Below the pieces are notes generated by a model. The model worked only from the letters and a program-made list of their open reading frames with translations, did no database searches and was not told the origin of the DNA. From positions 1 to 13,621 of the forward strand of contig DAINSB010000052.1 in NCBI GenBank assembly GCA_036741535.1: 13,621 nt of DNA, read 5' to 3'. Source of the stretch: Thermocaproicibacter sp036741535. Its GTDB lineage: Bacteria > Bacillota > Clostridia > Oscillospirales > Acutalibacteraceae. The position numbers were made by a program, and so were the translations under genes. Positions within the stretch are counted from its first letter, which is position 1; each line of letters begins with the position of its first letter. Of this stretch, positions 1 through 7,108 are shown piece by piece.

Positions 1-1056
<1,056 letters not shown>

Positions 1057-1067
<11 letters not shown>

Positions 1068-1878
1068 CTGACATAACTCCCTTCTGCAGTCCGTTCCGGT
1101 AAAGGTCATAAAAGTGATGGGTCGGGCCGCAGCCCTTCCCGATGGCGAGCGAGTGCCGGATCGCCGTAGTGACGTAGTCTTTCGCTCTTTTTACCGCTTC
1201 CTCCAAATCGAAGCCCAAGGCAAGGTTGGAAGCGATCGCAGAGGAATATGTACAACCCGTGCCGTGCGTGTTTTCGGTGTCAATGCGCTCCGCGCGAAAA
1301 CGGGTCAACTTCCCGCCGGCGAAGAGGATGTCCACGGCGTCCCCCGCGGCATGGCCGCCCTTGACCAGCACGGCCCCGGGGCCCATCCCCGCGATCTTTT
1401 CCGCGGCGCGCTCCATCTCCCCGGCGGTGCGGATGGTCAGCCCGCTGATGCGCTCGGCCTCCGGGAGGTTCGGGGTCAGCAGGTCCGCCAGCGGCAGGAT
1501 CTCGCGGATCAGGGTCTCCACGGAATCCGGCTGCATGAGCGGGCAGCCGTTTTTTGCCACCATGACGGGGTCGATCACGACGTTGCGCGGGCGGTGTTTC
1601 CGCAGCCCGCGGGCGACGGCCTCCATGCAGGGGGTCCGGGAAAGCATGCCCACCTTGACCGCGTCCGCGCCGATGTCCTCAAAGACGGCGTCGATCTGGC
1701 TTTCGATCATCTCCGGCGAGACGTCCTCCACGCCGATGACACGGGACGTGTTTTCCGCGACCACGGAGACGATCGCGCTCATGCCGTAGACGCCGTGGGC
1801 GGCGAAGGTCTTGAGATCGGCCTGGATCCCGGCGCCGCCGCTGCAGTCCGACCCGGCGATTGACAGAACTTTTTTCAT
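1057..1878 (-). CDS. thiD: Bifunctional HMP kinase / HMP-phosphate kinase ThiD
   Basis: ThiD phosphorylates hydroxymethylpyrimidine and then HMP phosphate to the diphosphate used for coupling to the thiazole. The 273-residue length fits the family. Visible motifs are AGSDCSGGAGIQADLKT (residues 8-24), IDPVMVAKNG (112-121), TPNLPEA (145-151), VLVKGGH (180-186) and THGTGCT (204-210) with the active-site Cys209; the fold is ribokinase-like. The reading frame is open further upstream to 1929, but that stretch runs through the terminator of the proximal riboswitch. The ATG at 1878 has an AAAGGTGG ribosome site just upstream and gives the standard start MKKVLSIAGSD. The last codons overlap thiC. 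The leader holds two TPP riboswitches with terminators, so thiamin pyrophosphate should switch off both genes. The order thiD-thiC, with no other thi gene visible here, fits a dedicated pyrimidine operon. Confidence 0.96.
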
Positions 1879-1902
1879 ATTTCCACCTTTCTTCCCAACA
1901 AC

Positions 1903-1934
1903 AAAAAAGATGCCCGCTGAATTCGGCAAGCATC
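1903..1934 (-). terminator. Intrinsic terminator of the gene-proximal TPP riboswitch
   Basis: Read on the minus strand, GATGCTTGC pairs with GCGGGCATC (9 pairs, two of them G-T) around a short loop, and six T follow directly (1903-1908). It lies between the proximal aptamer (1945-2038) and the thiD ribosome site. It is the expected expression platform: with TPP bound, transcription should stop here. Confidence 0.85.
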
Positions 1935-1944
1935 CTTTTGGCTT

Positions 1945-2038
1945 TGCTCCCTACGTCAGTATTGACTAACAGGTTCCAAGGGTCAGGTTTCGCCTTCTCA
2001 ACTCGCGGGCCGAAGCCCGCCTGAGTTCCCCCGCAGCA
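1945..2038 (-). promoter_or_regulatory. TPP riboswitch aptamer, gene-proximal copy
   Basis: The minus strand carries the conserved THI-box elements in order: GCGGGGG; a GC-rich P3 arm closed by a TTCG loop; TTGAGA followed by AGGCGAAACC; ACCCTTGGAACCTG; a GTCA/TGAC hairpin; and GACGTAGGGAG. A short closing P1 (TGCT at 2035-2038 with AGCA at 1945-1948) fits. The usual CTGAGA reads TTGAGA, a change only at the outer base, and the UGAGA core is kept. TPP-bound RNA should favour the terminator at 1903-1934. This is the second of two complete units in the same leader. Confidence 0.95.
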
Positions 2039-2174
2039 GATTCAATTTTTTCCACGCATAAAAAATGCTTTCCCCCCGCCGGGAAAGCACTTGTTCCTTG
2101 TTCTGAAAACGGATCACTTCCCTGCGCCAGTATTGACTGACAGGTTCTAAGGGTCAGGTTTCGCCTTCTCAACT
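1957..2174 (-). repeat. Direct repeat of the TPP aptamer core (two units 171 bp apart)
   Basis: Bases 1957-2003 and 2128-2174 are identical at 45 of 47 positions (differences at 1968/2139 and 1977/2148). The repeat is the ligand-binding core of two tandem riboswitches. The sequence between the units has diverged, so this is either an old duplication held by selection or a younger one with rapidly changing loops. Confidence 0.9.
2060..2090 (-). terminator. Intrinsic terminator of the promoter-proximal TPP riboswitch
   Basis: On the minus strand TGCTTTCCC (2081-2089) pairs perfectly with GGGAAAGCA (2066-2074) over a 6-nt loop, followed by six T (2060-2065). It sits directly downstream of the first aptamer and upstream of the second, so the first unit can end transcription by itself. 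The GGGAA at the end of the first aptamer could compete for the TTTCCC arm as an antiterminator; that pairing is my inference. Confidence 0.9.
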
Positions 2175-2212
2175 TACGCGGACCGCAGTCCGTTTCGTCC
2201 CCCCGCAACCAT
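2117..2212 (-). promoter_or_regulatory. TPP riboswitch aptamer, promoter-proximal copy
   Basis: The element order is the same as in the other copy: GCGGGGGG, a P3 arm with GGAC/GTCC, TTGAGAAGGCGAAACC, ACCCTTAGAACCTG, AGTCAATACTGG, then GCGCAGGGA. The last motif has C where GCGTAGGGA is most common, a change often seen in TPP aptamers. The 47 bases at 2128-2174 match 1957-2003 of the proximal copy except at two positions, while the P3 arms and terminators differ clearly. Its own terminator follows at 2060-2090. Confidence 0.94.
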
Positions 2213-2226
2213 ATTCGATTTTTTCT

Positions 2227-2255
2227 ATCTTATCACTTGTCGTCGCCCGTGTCAA
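2227..2255 (-). promoter_or_regulatory. Sigma-A type promoter for the thiDC leader, inside the end of the AraC gene
   Basis: On the minus strand a perfect -35 TTGACA (2250-2255) is followed by a 17-nt spacer and TAAGAT (2227-2232) as the -10, preceded by TG at the extended -10 position. Transcription would start near 2220, a few bases before the first aptamer. The spacer contains the stop codon and last codons of the AraC-family gene, so promoter and coding sequence share the same bases. Confidence 0.8.
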
Positions 2256-3546
2256 ACGATTCCGGCGGTTTTCGCACCGCGCTCACCGGCCGCACGCGCG
2301 TTCCCCCGTCCAGGGTCGTGCCCGCGGGCGGGCAGGCCGGGCCGCTCTTCGCATGTTTGCGGCACGCCCTCGGGGAGACCGAAAGGTACTTTTTAAAAAG
2401 GGTGCAGTAATAGCTCTGGCTGCAGAAATGGTAGAAACCCGCAATATCGGCGATCTCGTAGTCCGTGTATTTGACGAAATACTCCGATTCCGCGATGCGC
2501 TGCCGCGCGATGAAGTCCGTGATGGAACGGCCGGTCTCCCGCTTGAAGAGGCCGCTGAGGTAATTGGGATGCACGAAGGCGTGCCTCGCGACTTCGGGGA
2601 GGCTCAGCTCCTGCGTGAGATTGTTGTTGATGTACTGCATGGCGTCGAACACGGGGCGGGAATAGTTCGCGGAGGCATTCTCCCGGACCAGCGAGATGAA
2701 CTGGCGGACGATCTCCTGCTCGAAATCGCGGACCAGCGAGATGTCGTCCATCGCTTCGATCTCCTGGATGAAGGTGTCGCTGTAGGTAAACGCCGTGTCC
2801 GGAAAAACGCCCGCGTCGATGACGGCCCGGGTGAAAAAGGTACAGGAGCAGATGATGGAGTTCTTGAGCGAGCGCAGCGGGTCCTTCGCCAGCACCGCGC
2901 GGCTCAGGAGGTTGATCTCCCGCAGGGTGGAGACGGCCCCATCCTCGTCGCAGATCTTGATCTGGCCGATCAGCCGCTTTTCGAGGAAATACGGCGGATG
3001 CGTGAACATCTTCTCCCGGTTCTTATACGTGTTCTGAAAATACTCCTGGATGAAATGGACCTCGTCGCCGACCGGCCGCGGCCCGGCGTCGCCCCGGATG
3101 TTCCGGGGGCCGAAGAGCAGCGCCATCAGCTTGCCGCAGTAATAATAGGTCTGCGGGCTGACGATTGGGAGGCTTCGGTAGTACGCCTCCAGCGTGGCTT
3201 TCAGCCTGATCGGGATCTTTTTACTCCGGATGACGGCGACCAGGGCGGCGCCGTGCATCGGCTCCGTCAGGAACGGGCCGGCCGCCGCCAGAAAGGTGTC
3301 GTCGATCACGGTGACGATGAAACGCTCCCCGTACTCGCTCGAGACGAACTGGGGGCTGGTGCGCTCCTGCGGGCTGTACGGGACGTGGAACCCCGCGCCG
3401 CCCGCGACAAGCTTTTCCGCCGTCTCGATGCGGGCCGGGACCGTCTGCTCCGGCATCCCGTTCTTCACGATTCCGACGGGAAGCCGCGTCGTATAATGGA
3501 AAAGATTGATCGGTTCTGAAAAATCAAGTTGAATCATAAACGTCAT
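2233..3546 (-). CDS. AraC-family transcriptional regulator, probable controller of the divergent sugar operon
   Basis: The 437-residue protein ends in an AraC-type DNA-binding domain of about 100 residues with two helix-turn-helix units, the first around LSLPEVARHAFVHPNYLSGL and the second around EIADIAGFYHFCSQSYYCTL, followed by FKKYLSVSPRACR. The long N-terminal part (about 290 residues) has no response-regulator receiver domain that I can see. Just before the DNA-binding part lies a helical module with DPLRSLKNSIICSCTFFTRA and TAFTYSDTFIQEIE, a type I have seen in other Firmicute AraC regulators. No membrane segment is evident. I chose ATG 3546, 4 nt after AGGA (3551-3554); GTG 3549 or ATG 3534 are alternatives. 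About 35 residues after the DNA-binding domain are Pro/Gly-rich and overlap the thi promoter. The divergent position suggests that it controls the binding-protein/GH65 operon; this is inference. Confidence 0.88.
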   Translation of the reverse strand: MTFMIQLDFSEPINLFHYTTRLPVGIVKNGMPEQTVPARIETAEKLVAGGAGFHVPYSPQERTSPQFVSSEYGERFIVTVIDDTFLAAAGPFLTEPMHGAALVAVIRSKKIPIRLKATLEAYYRSLPIVSPQTYYYCGKLMALLFGPRNIRGDAGPRPVGDEVHFIQEYFQNTYKNREKMFTHPPYFLEKRLIGQIKICDEDGAVSTLREINLLSRAVLAKDPLRSLKNSIICSCTFFTRAVIDAGVFPDTAFTYSDTFIQEIEAMDDISLVRDFEQEIVRQFISLVRENASANYSRPVFDAMQYINNNLTQELSLPEVARHAFVHPNYLSGLFKRETGRSITDFIARQRIAESEYFVKYTDYEIADIAGFYHFCSQSYYCTLFKKYLSVSPRACRKHAKSGPACPPAGTTLDGGTRVRPVSAVRKPPESFDTGDDK

Positions 3547-3589
3547 CACGTCCTGTTAATTTTTATATATTATTTTTGATATTGTTATG

Positions 3590-3617
3590 ATTATATAATA
3601 AATCTTAAGATTTTGAA
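3590..3617 (-). promoter_or_regulatory. Putative promoter of the AraC-family gene
   Basis: On the minus strand a perfect TATAAT (plus positions 3590-3595) is preceded at 16 nt by TTCAAA (3612-3617). It lies about 45 nt upstream of the chosen start, in a very AT-rich spacer. The -35 is only a partial match. Confidence 0.5.
3600..3613. promoter_or_regulatory. 14-bp perfect palindrome between the divergent promoters
   Basis: AAATCTTAAGATTT is perfectly self-complementary and sits in the only non-coding gap between the AraC gene and the sugar operon (3547-3692). It falls between the -35 and -10 of the putative minus promoter and 27 bp before the plus -10. It could be an operator or a chance palindrome in AT-rich DNA. 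A short direct repeat GAAAT (3615-3619 and 3628-3632, 13 bp apart) lies next to it and could be AraC half-sites. Confidence 0.35.
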
Positions 3618-3639
3618 ATACAGAACCGAAATTTTGGTC

Positions 3640-3645
3640 TACAAT
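3640..3645 (+). promoter_or_regulatory. Putative -10 of the sugar operon promoter, with weak -35
   Basis: TACAAT matches the -10 consensus at five of six positions and lies 47 nt before the start codon of the binding-protein gene. At the proper spacing (3617-3622) there is no good -35 (AATACA). A TTGAAA at 3613-3618 is 21 bp away, too far for ordinary use. A good -10 without a -35 fits a promoter that needs an activator, such as the divergent AraC protein. Confidence 0.45.
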
Positions 3646-3692
3646 ACTCTTGTTCTTAAAAAGAAGAACAGATGAAAAGGAGGATTGTGATC

Positions 3693-4964
3693 ATGAGAAA
3701 GTTCATATCGGCGTTCCTTGCTTTATCCATGATAGCCGGGCTGACGGCCTGCGCCGGGCAAAGCGCCCCGTCTTCTTCCGGGCAGGCGGCGTCGGCCGCG
3801 CCGGCGAACTCGGCGGCCGCGAGCTCCGGCGGACAGGGCGGCCCCGTGACGCTGAAATTCGGCGCGCAGGCCGACTCCACGCCCGCCACGCAGGCCGCGG
3901 TGGACGCGTTCAACGCTTCGCAGAGCAAATACAAGGTCGAATGGCAGCAGTTCACGAACGACTCGAACCAGATGCACGACCAGCTGCTGACCTCCCTGTC
4001 GTCCGGCTCCTCCGACTACGACGTTCTGTCGCTGGACGTGGTCTGGGCCGGGGAGTTCGCCGCGGCCGGATACCTCTCTCCGATCGACGAGAAAATGGCC
4101 GCCGCCGGCTATAAAAAGTCGGATTTCAACAAAGGCTCCATGAACTCCGGCAATTACCAGGGCAAGCAGTACACCCTTCCGTTCTTCCCCGACGTGGCGT
4201 TGCTGTACTACCGGTCCGACATCGTCTCGAAAGACGACGGTGCGAAGCTCGTGGGCGGGAGCTATACCTACGACGACCTCTACAAAATGGCGCAGAAATA
4301 CAAGGGCAAAAAGGGTGCCGTCGACGGCTTCGCGTTCCAGGCGAAGCAGTACGAGGGCCTGACCTGCAACGCAAACGAATTCACGGCCAACTTTAAAGAC
4401 ATCAAGAACGGGCTGGCCGAGATGAAGAAGTTCACCTCTTCCAAGCTGGTCCCCGCCGACGTGCTGAATTACAACGAGGGCTCGACGGACGCGAGCTTCA
4501 AGAACGGGAAGTCGGTCTTCTCCCGCAACTGGCCCTATCAGTACGGCCTGATCAAAGCCGGCAACGTGCCGGTCAAGACGAGCCAGGTCGGCATCGCGCC
4601 CTTGCCGAACGGCGGATGCGTGGGCGGATGGCTGCTCGGTGTCAACGCGAATTCCAAGAACGCGGACGGCGCGTGGGAATTCATCAAATACCTGGCCGGG
4701 CCGGACGGGCAGAAGGTCATGTCGACAAAGGGCGCCTATCTGCCCGGATACAACGCTCTGATCTCGGACTCGACCGTCGTAGCGGCGAACCCGCTGCTCT
4801 CGATGCCCGGCTTCCAGAAGGCCATGCAGAGCACCATCGCGAGGCCGGTTTCCGGCACGTACTCCAAAACGAGCGACGCCATTCAGATCGGCATACACAA
4901 ATATCTCTCCGGCAGTCAGGATGTCGACGCGGCGGTGAAAGCCGTGCAGGATGCCCTGAAATAA
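3693..4964 (+). CDS. ABC transporter sugar-binding lipoprotein (extracellular solute-binding protein family 1)
   Basis: This is the ligand-capture subunit of a carbohydrate ABC importer, anchored outside the membrane. The 423-residue protein has a lipoprotein signal peptide with lipobox LTAC, giving lipidated Cys20. A Ser/Ala/Gly/Gln-rich tether (21-50) follows, then the mature domain from about VTLKFGAQ. Family features include SDYDVLSLDVVWAGEFAAAG, a segment that places the ligand at the hinge, YTLPFFPDVALLYYRSD, and GGWLLGVNANSKNADGAWEF with FIKYLAGPDGQ near the C-terminus, as in MalE-like and other oligosaccharide-binding proteins. ATG 3693 was chosen over the open codons from 3672 because AAGGAGG (3677-3683) precedes it by 9 nt and the signal peptide then begins normally. 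It is first in the operon and is followed by an attenuator hairpin before the permeases. An alpha-linked glucose disaccharide is the likely ligand, judged from the downstream GH65 enzyme. Confidence 0.93.
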   Translation: MRKFISAFLALSMIAGLTACAGQSAPSSSGQAASAAPANSAAASSGGQGGPVTLKFGAQADSTPATQAAVDAFNASQSKYKVEWQQFTNDSNQMHDQLLTSLSSGSSDYDVLSLDVVWAGEFAAAGYLSPIDEKMAAAGYKKSDFNKGSMNSGNYQGKQYTLPFFPDVALLYYRSDIVSKDDGAKLVGGSYTYDDLYKMAQKYKGKKGAVDGFAFQAKQYEGLTCNANEFTANFKDIKNGLAEMKKFTSSKLVPADVLNYNEGSTDASFKNGKSVFSRNWPYQYGLIKAGNVPVKTSQVGIAPLPNGGCVGGWLLGVNANSKNADGAWEFIKYLAGPDGQKVMSTKGAYLPGYNALISDSTVVAANPLLSMPGFQKAMQSTIARPVSGTYSKTSDAIQIGIHKYLSGSQDVDAAVKAVQDALK

Positions 4965-4973
4965 ACTCACCAG

Positions 4974-5009
4974 AAGGGGCGTGCACCGGACGGATGCACG
5001 CCCCTTTTT
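4974..5009 (+). terminator. Intrinsic terminator / attenuator between binding protein and permeases
   Basis: GGGGCGTGCA (4976-4985) pairs perfectly with TGCACGCCCC (4995-5004) around a 9-nt loop and is followed by five T (5005-5009). The stem starts 11 nt after the binding-protein stop and the hairpin ends 35 nt before the permease start. Partial read-through here would give more binding protein than membrane subunits, a common arrangement in such operons. No second promoter is evident in the short gap after it. Confidence 0.85.
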
Positions 5010-5044
5010 CCACATAGAACGCACTCGATTTTGGGGGATTCCAC

Positions 5045-6271
5045 ATGAAAAACAGAATGACCTTCCGACAGTTCCTTTTTCTCGTCCCGCTGCTGCTCAT
5101 CGTCGCCGTCTTTTCCATCTGGCCGATCCTGACCTCGTTCTCCTACACGTTTTTTGATTTTCAGCTCAACGACACCCAAAAATCGTCGCTCAGCTTCTCC
5201 GGCTCGTTTTCCGCCAAACGGTTCCGGGAAAACAGCCGGTACGTGACGCTCTTCCTGACCCAGGACGCGGACTCCGCGTCGAAGGACCCGAAGGCCTCGG
5301 CGGACTTTCAAAAGACGATCCGCGACGCGGACGCCTACGCAAAGGGGTTTTCCTCCCTGCCGGACGGCAAAATATCCGCCGGGGACAGCCGGCGGCTCGC
5401 GTCGGCCACAAAAAGCCTCCAGCAGGAGGTGACGGCCCTGTATCAAAGCCACCCGAACCGGGATTACTCCAACGCCGACTCGCTTCCGAAAATCTTCGAG
5501 GAACTGAACAAATCGGTTTCACCGTCGAACTTCATCGGCCTCGCCGGCTACGGAAAGATCGCCGGGGACGGCCGCCTGTTTGCCGCGCTGTGGCACACGC
5601 TCTATTTCACGGTCGTCTCCGTGGCCATCGAGTTCCTCCTCGGCCTCGCCCTCGCCCTCGTCATGAACAAGGCGGTCCGCGGGATCGGCCTGATCCGCGC
5701 CGGCGCGCTGATCCCCTGGGCGATCCCCACGGCGGTCTCGGCTCTGATCTGGAGCTACCTGTATGACGGCTCGAGCGGCATCATCTCGCATATCTTCGCG
5801 GAGCTGGGGCTGATCCCCTCCTCCGAGACCATGCTGCTCTCGGGGCCGGGCGCCATGTCGGCGGCGATCCTCACCGACGTGTGGAAGACCACGCCCTACA
5901 TGGCGCTTCTGCTGCTCGCGGGGCTGCAGGTCATCGACAAGGGGCTCTACGAGAGCAGCGCGATCGACGGCGCAAACCGGGTGCAGACGTTTTTCCGCAT
6001 CACCCTGCCGCTGCTGAAGCCCTCCGTTCTGGTAGCGGTCCTGTTCCGGACGCTCGACGCCTTCCGCGTCTACGACCTGATCGCCGTGCTGACCGGCGGC
6101 GGGCCGGGGGGCGCGACGGAGACCCTCTCCGTCTACGCGTACAAGACCATGTTTTCGCAGATGAACTTCGGCTACGGCTCGGTCATCGTCATGTTCATGT
6201 TCCTCTGCGTGCTGCTGATCGCCACGCTGTTCGTCAAAGCCCTCGGCGCCAGCGTCATCCCGACGGAATAG
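5045..6271 (+). CDS. Sugar ABC transporter permease, MalF type, with enlarged external loop
   Basis: This is a membrane subunit of the binding-protein-dependent importer. The 408 residues contain a first membrane helix at about 10-36, then about 125 mostly polar residues (41-165), then the standard core from NFIGLAGYGKI (162) with helices at about 182-208, 214-238, 273-297, 326-350 and 376-398. The EAA loop that docks the ATPase is ESSAIDGANRVQTFFRITLP (303-322). The extracellular insertion between helix 1 and the core recalls the MalF P2 loop, which contacts the binding protein in E. coli, but I see no clear sequence match to it. ATG 5045 follows GGGGGA by about 6 nt. It pairs with the next gene as a heterodimer. 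No ATPase is encoded in the operon. Confidence 0.93.
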   Translation: MKNRMTFRQFLFLVPLLLIVAVFSIWPILTSFSYTFFDFQLNDTQKSSLSFSGSFSAKRFRENSRYVTLFLTQDADSASKDPKASADFQKTIRDADAYAKGFSSLPDGKISAGDSRRLASATKSLQQEVTALYQSHPNRDYSNADSLPKIFEELNKSVSPSNFIGLAGYGKIAGDGRLFAALWHTLYFTVVSVAIEFLLGLALALVMNKAVRGIGLIRAGALIPWAIPTAVSALIWSYLYDGSSGIISHIFAELGLIPSSETMLLSGPGAMSAAILTDVWKTTPYMALLLLAGLQVIDKGLYESSAIDGANRVQTFFRITLPLLKPSVLVAVLFRTLDAFRVYDLIAVLTGGGPGGATETLSVYAYKTMFSQMNFGYGSVIVMFMFLCVLLIATLFVKALGASVIPTE

Positions 6272-6284
6272 GAGGGATTCCCAG

Positions 6285-7106
6285 ATGCAAAAAAAGAATT
6301 GGATCTTTTACCTCGTGACGACGATCTTCCTCATCATCATCCTCTTTCCGTTCTTCTGGATCCTCGTTACGTCGTTCAAGCCCTCGGCCGACATCTTCGG
6401 TGACAACGCGTTCCGCGTCTTCAGCAGGACGCCGACCGGCCAGAATTACAGCTCCGTGCTCACGGGCAAGAACATCCTGAGCTCCATCAAGAACAGCCTG
6501 ATCGTCTCTTCCGTGACGACGCTGTACGTGATTGTCGTCTCGACGCTCGCGGCCTACGCCATCTCGCGCTTCCACTTCCGCTTCAAGAATTTTCTGCTGG
6601 GGCTGATCCTCGTGATCTCCATGTTCCCGCAGATGATCATCGTCGGTCCGGTGTTCAACCTGTTCACCGCGCTGCACTGGACGAACACCTATTTCATCGT
6701 GCTGCCGTACTCCACCATCACCATCCCGATGGCGGTGTGGATCATGGTGGCCCATTTCGGGAACATCCCCATCTCCATCGAGGAATCCGCGAAGATCGAC
6801 GGCGCTTCGCCGTGGCGCACGCTGTGGAGCATCGTCTTCCCGCTCGCCGCCCCCGGCGTGTTCACCACGGCGATCATCACGTTCATCGCCGCCTGGAACG
6901 AATATCTGCTGACCGCGACGCTGAACACGGAAATCCCGATGCAGACCGTGCCGGTCGCCATCTCTTTCCTGCGCACGCAGTTCCAGATTCTCTGGGGCGA
7001 AGTCTCCGCGGCGACCGTCATCGTCACGGTCCCGACCATCGTCATCGTGCTGATCTTTCAAAAGAAAATCGTTTCCGGTCTGGTTTCGGGAGCGGTCAAG
7101 GAGTAA
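6285..7106 (+). CDS. Sugar ABC transporter permease, MalG type
   Basis: This is the second membrane subunit of the importer; its 273 residues are normal for the family. Six membrane helices can be seen, starting with YLVTTIFLIIILFPFFWILV (9-28). The MalG-type signature AYAISRF is at 90-96 and the EAA loop EESAKIDGASPWRTLWSIVF at 166-185, which contacts the ATPase. The C-terminus GLVSGAVKE is typical. AGGAGG overlaps the stop codon of the upstream permease (6270-6275) and gives 9-nt spacing to ATG 6285, so translation of the two is closely linked. The next gene begins 2 nt after its stop, with the AAGGAG ribosome site inside the last codons. Confidence 0.95.
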   Translation: MQKKNWIFYLVTTIFLIIILFPFFWILVTSFKPSADIFGDNAFRVFSRTPTGQNYSSVLTGKNILSSIKNSLIVSSVTTLYVIVVSTLAAYAISRFHFRFKNFLLGLILVISMFPQMIIVGPVFNLFTALHWTNTYFIVLPYSTITIPMAVWIMVAHFGNIPISIEESAKIDGASPWRTLWSIVFPLAAPGVFTTAIITFIAAWNEYLLTATLNTEIPMQTVPVAISFLRTQFQILWGEVSAATVIVTVPTIVIVLIFQKKIVSGLVSGAVKE

Positions 7107-7108
7107 TT

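Noticed and set aside
1966..2208. 80-codon minus-strand open frame with an internally repeated peptide
   Set aside because: It is exactly the two TPP aptamers read as protein; the peptide repeat reflects the repeated RNA core. It has no ribosome site and contains a terminator.
6737..7108. N-terminal extension of the GH65 frame by 124 codons
   Set aside because: It overlaps the MalG-type permease in another frame and is low-complexity Arg/His-rich; ATG 7109 has a good ribosome site and begins where GH65 proteins begin.
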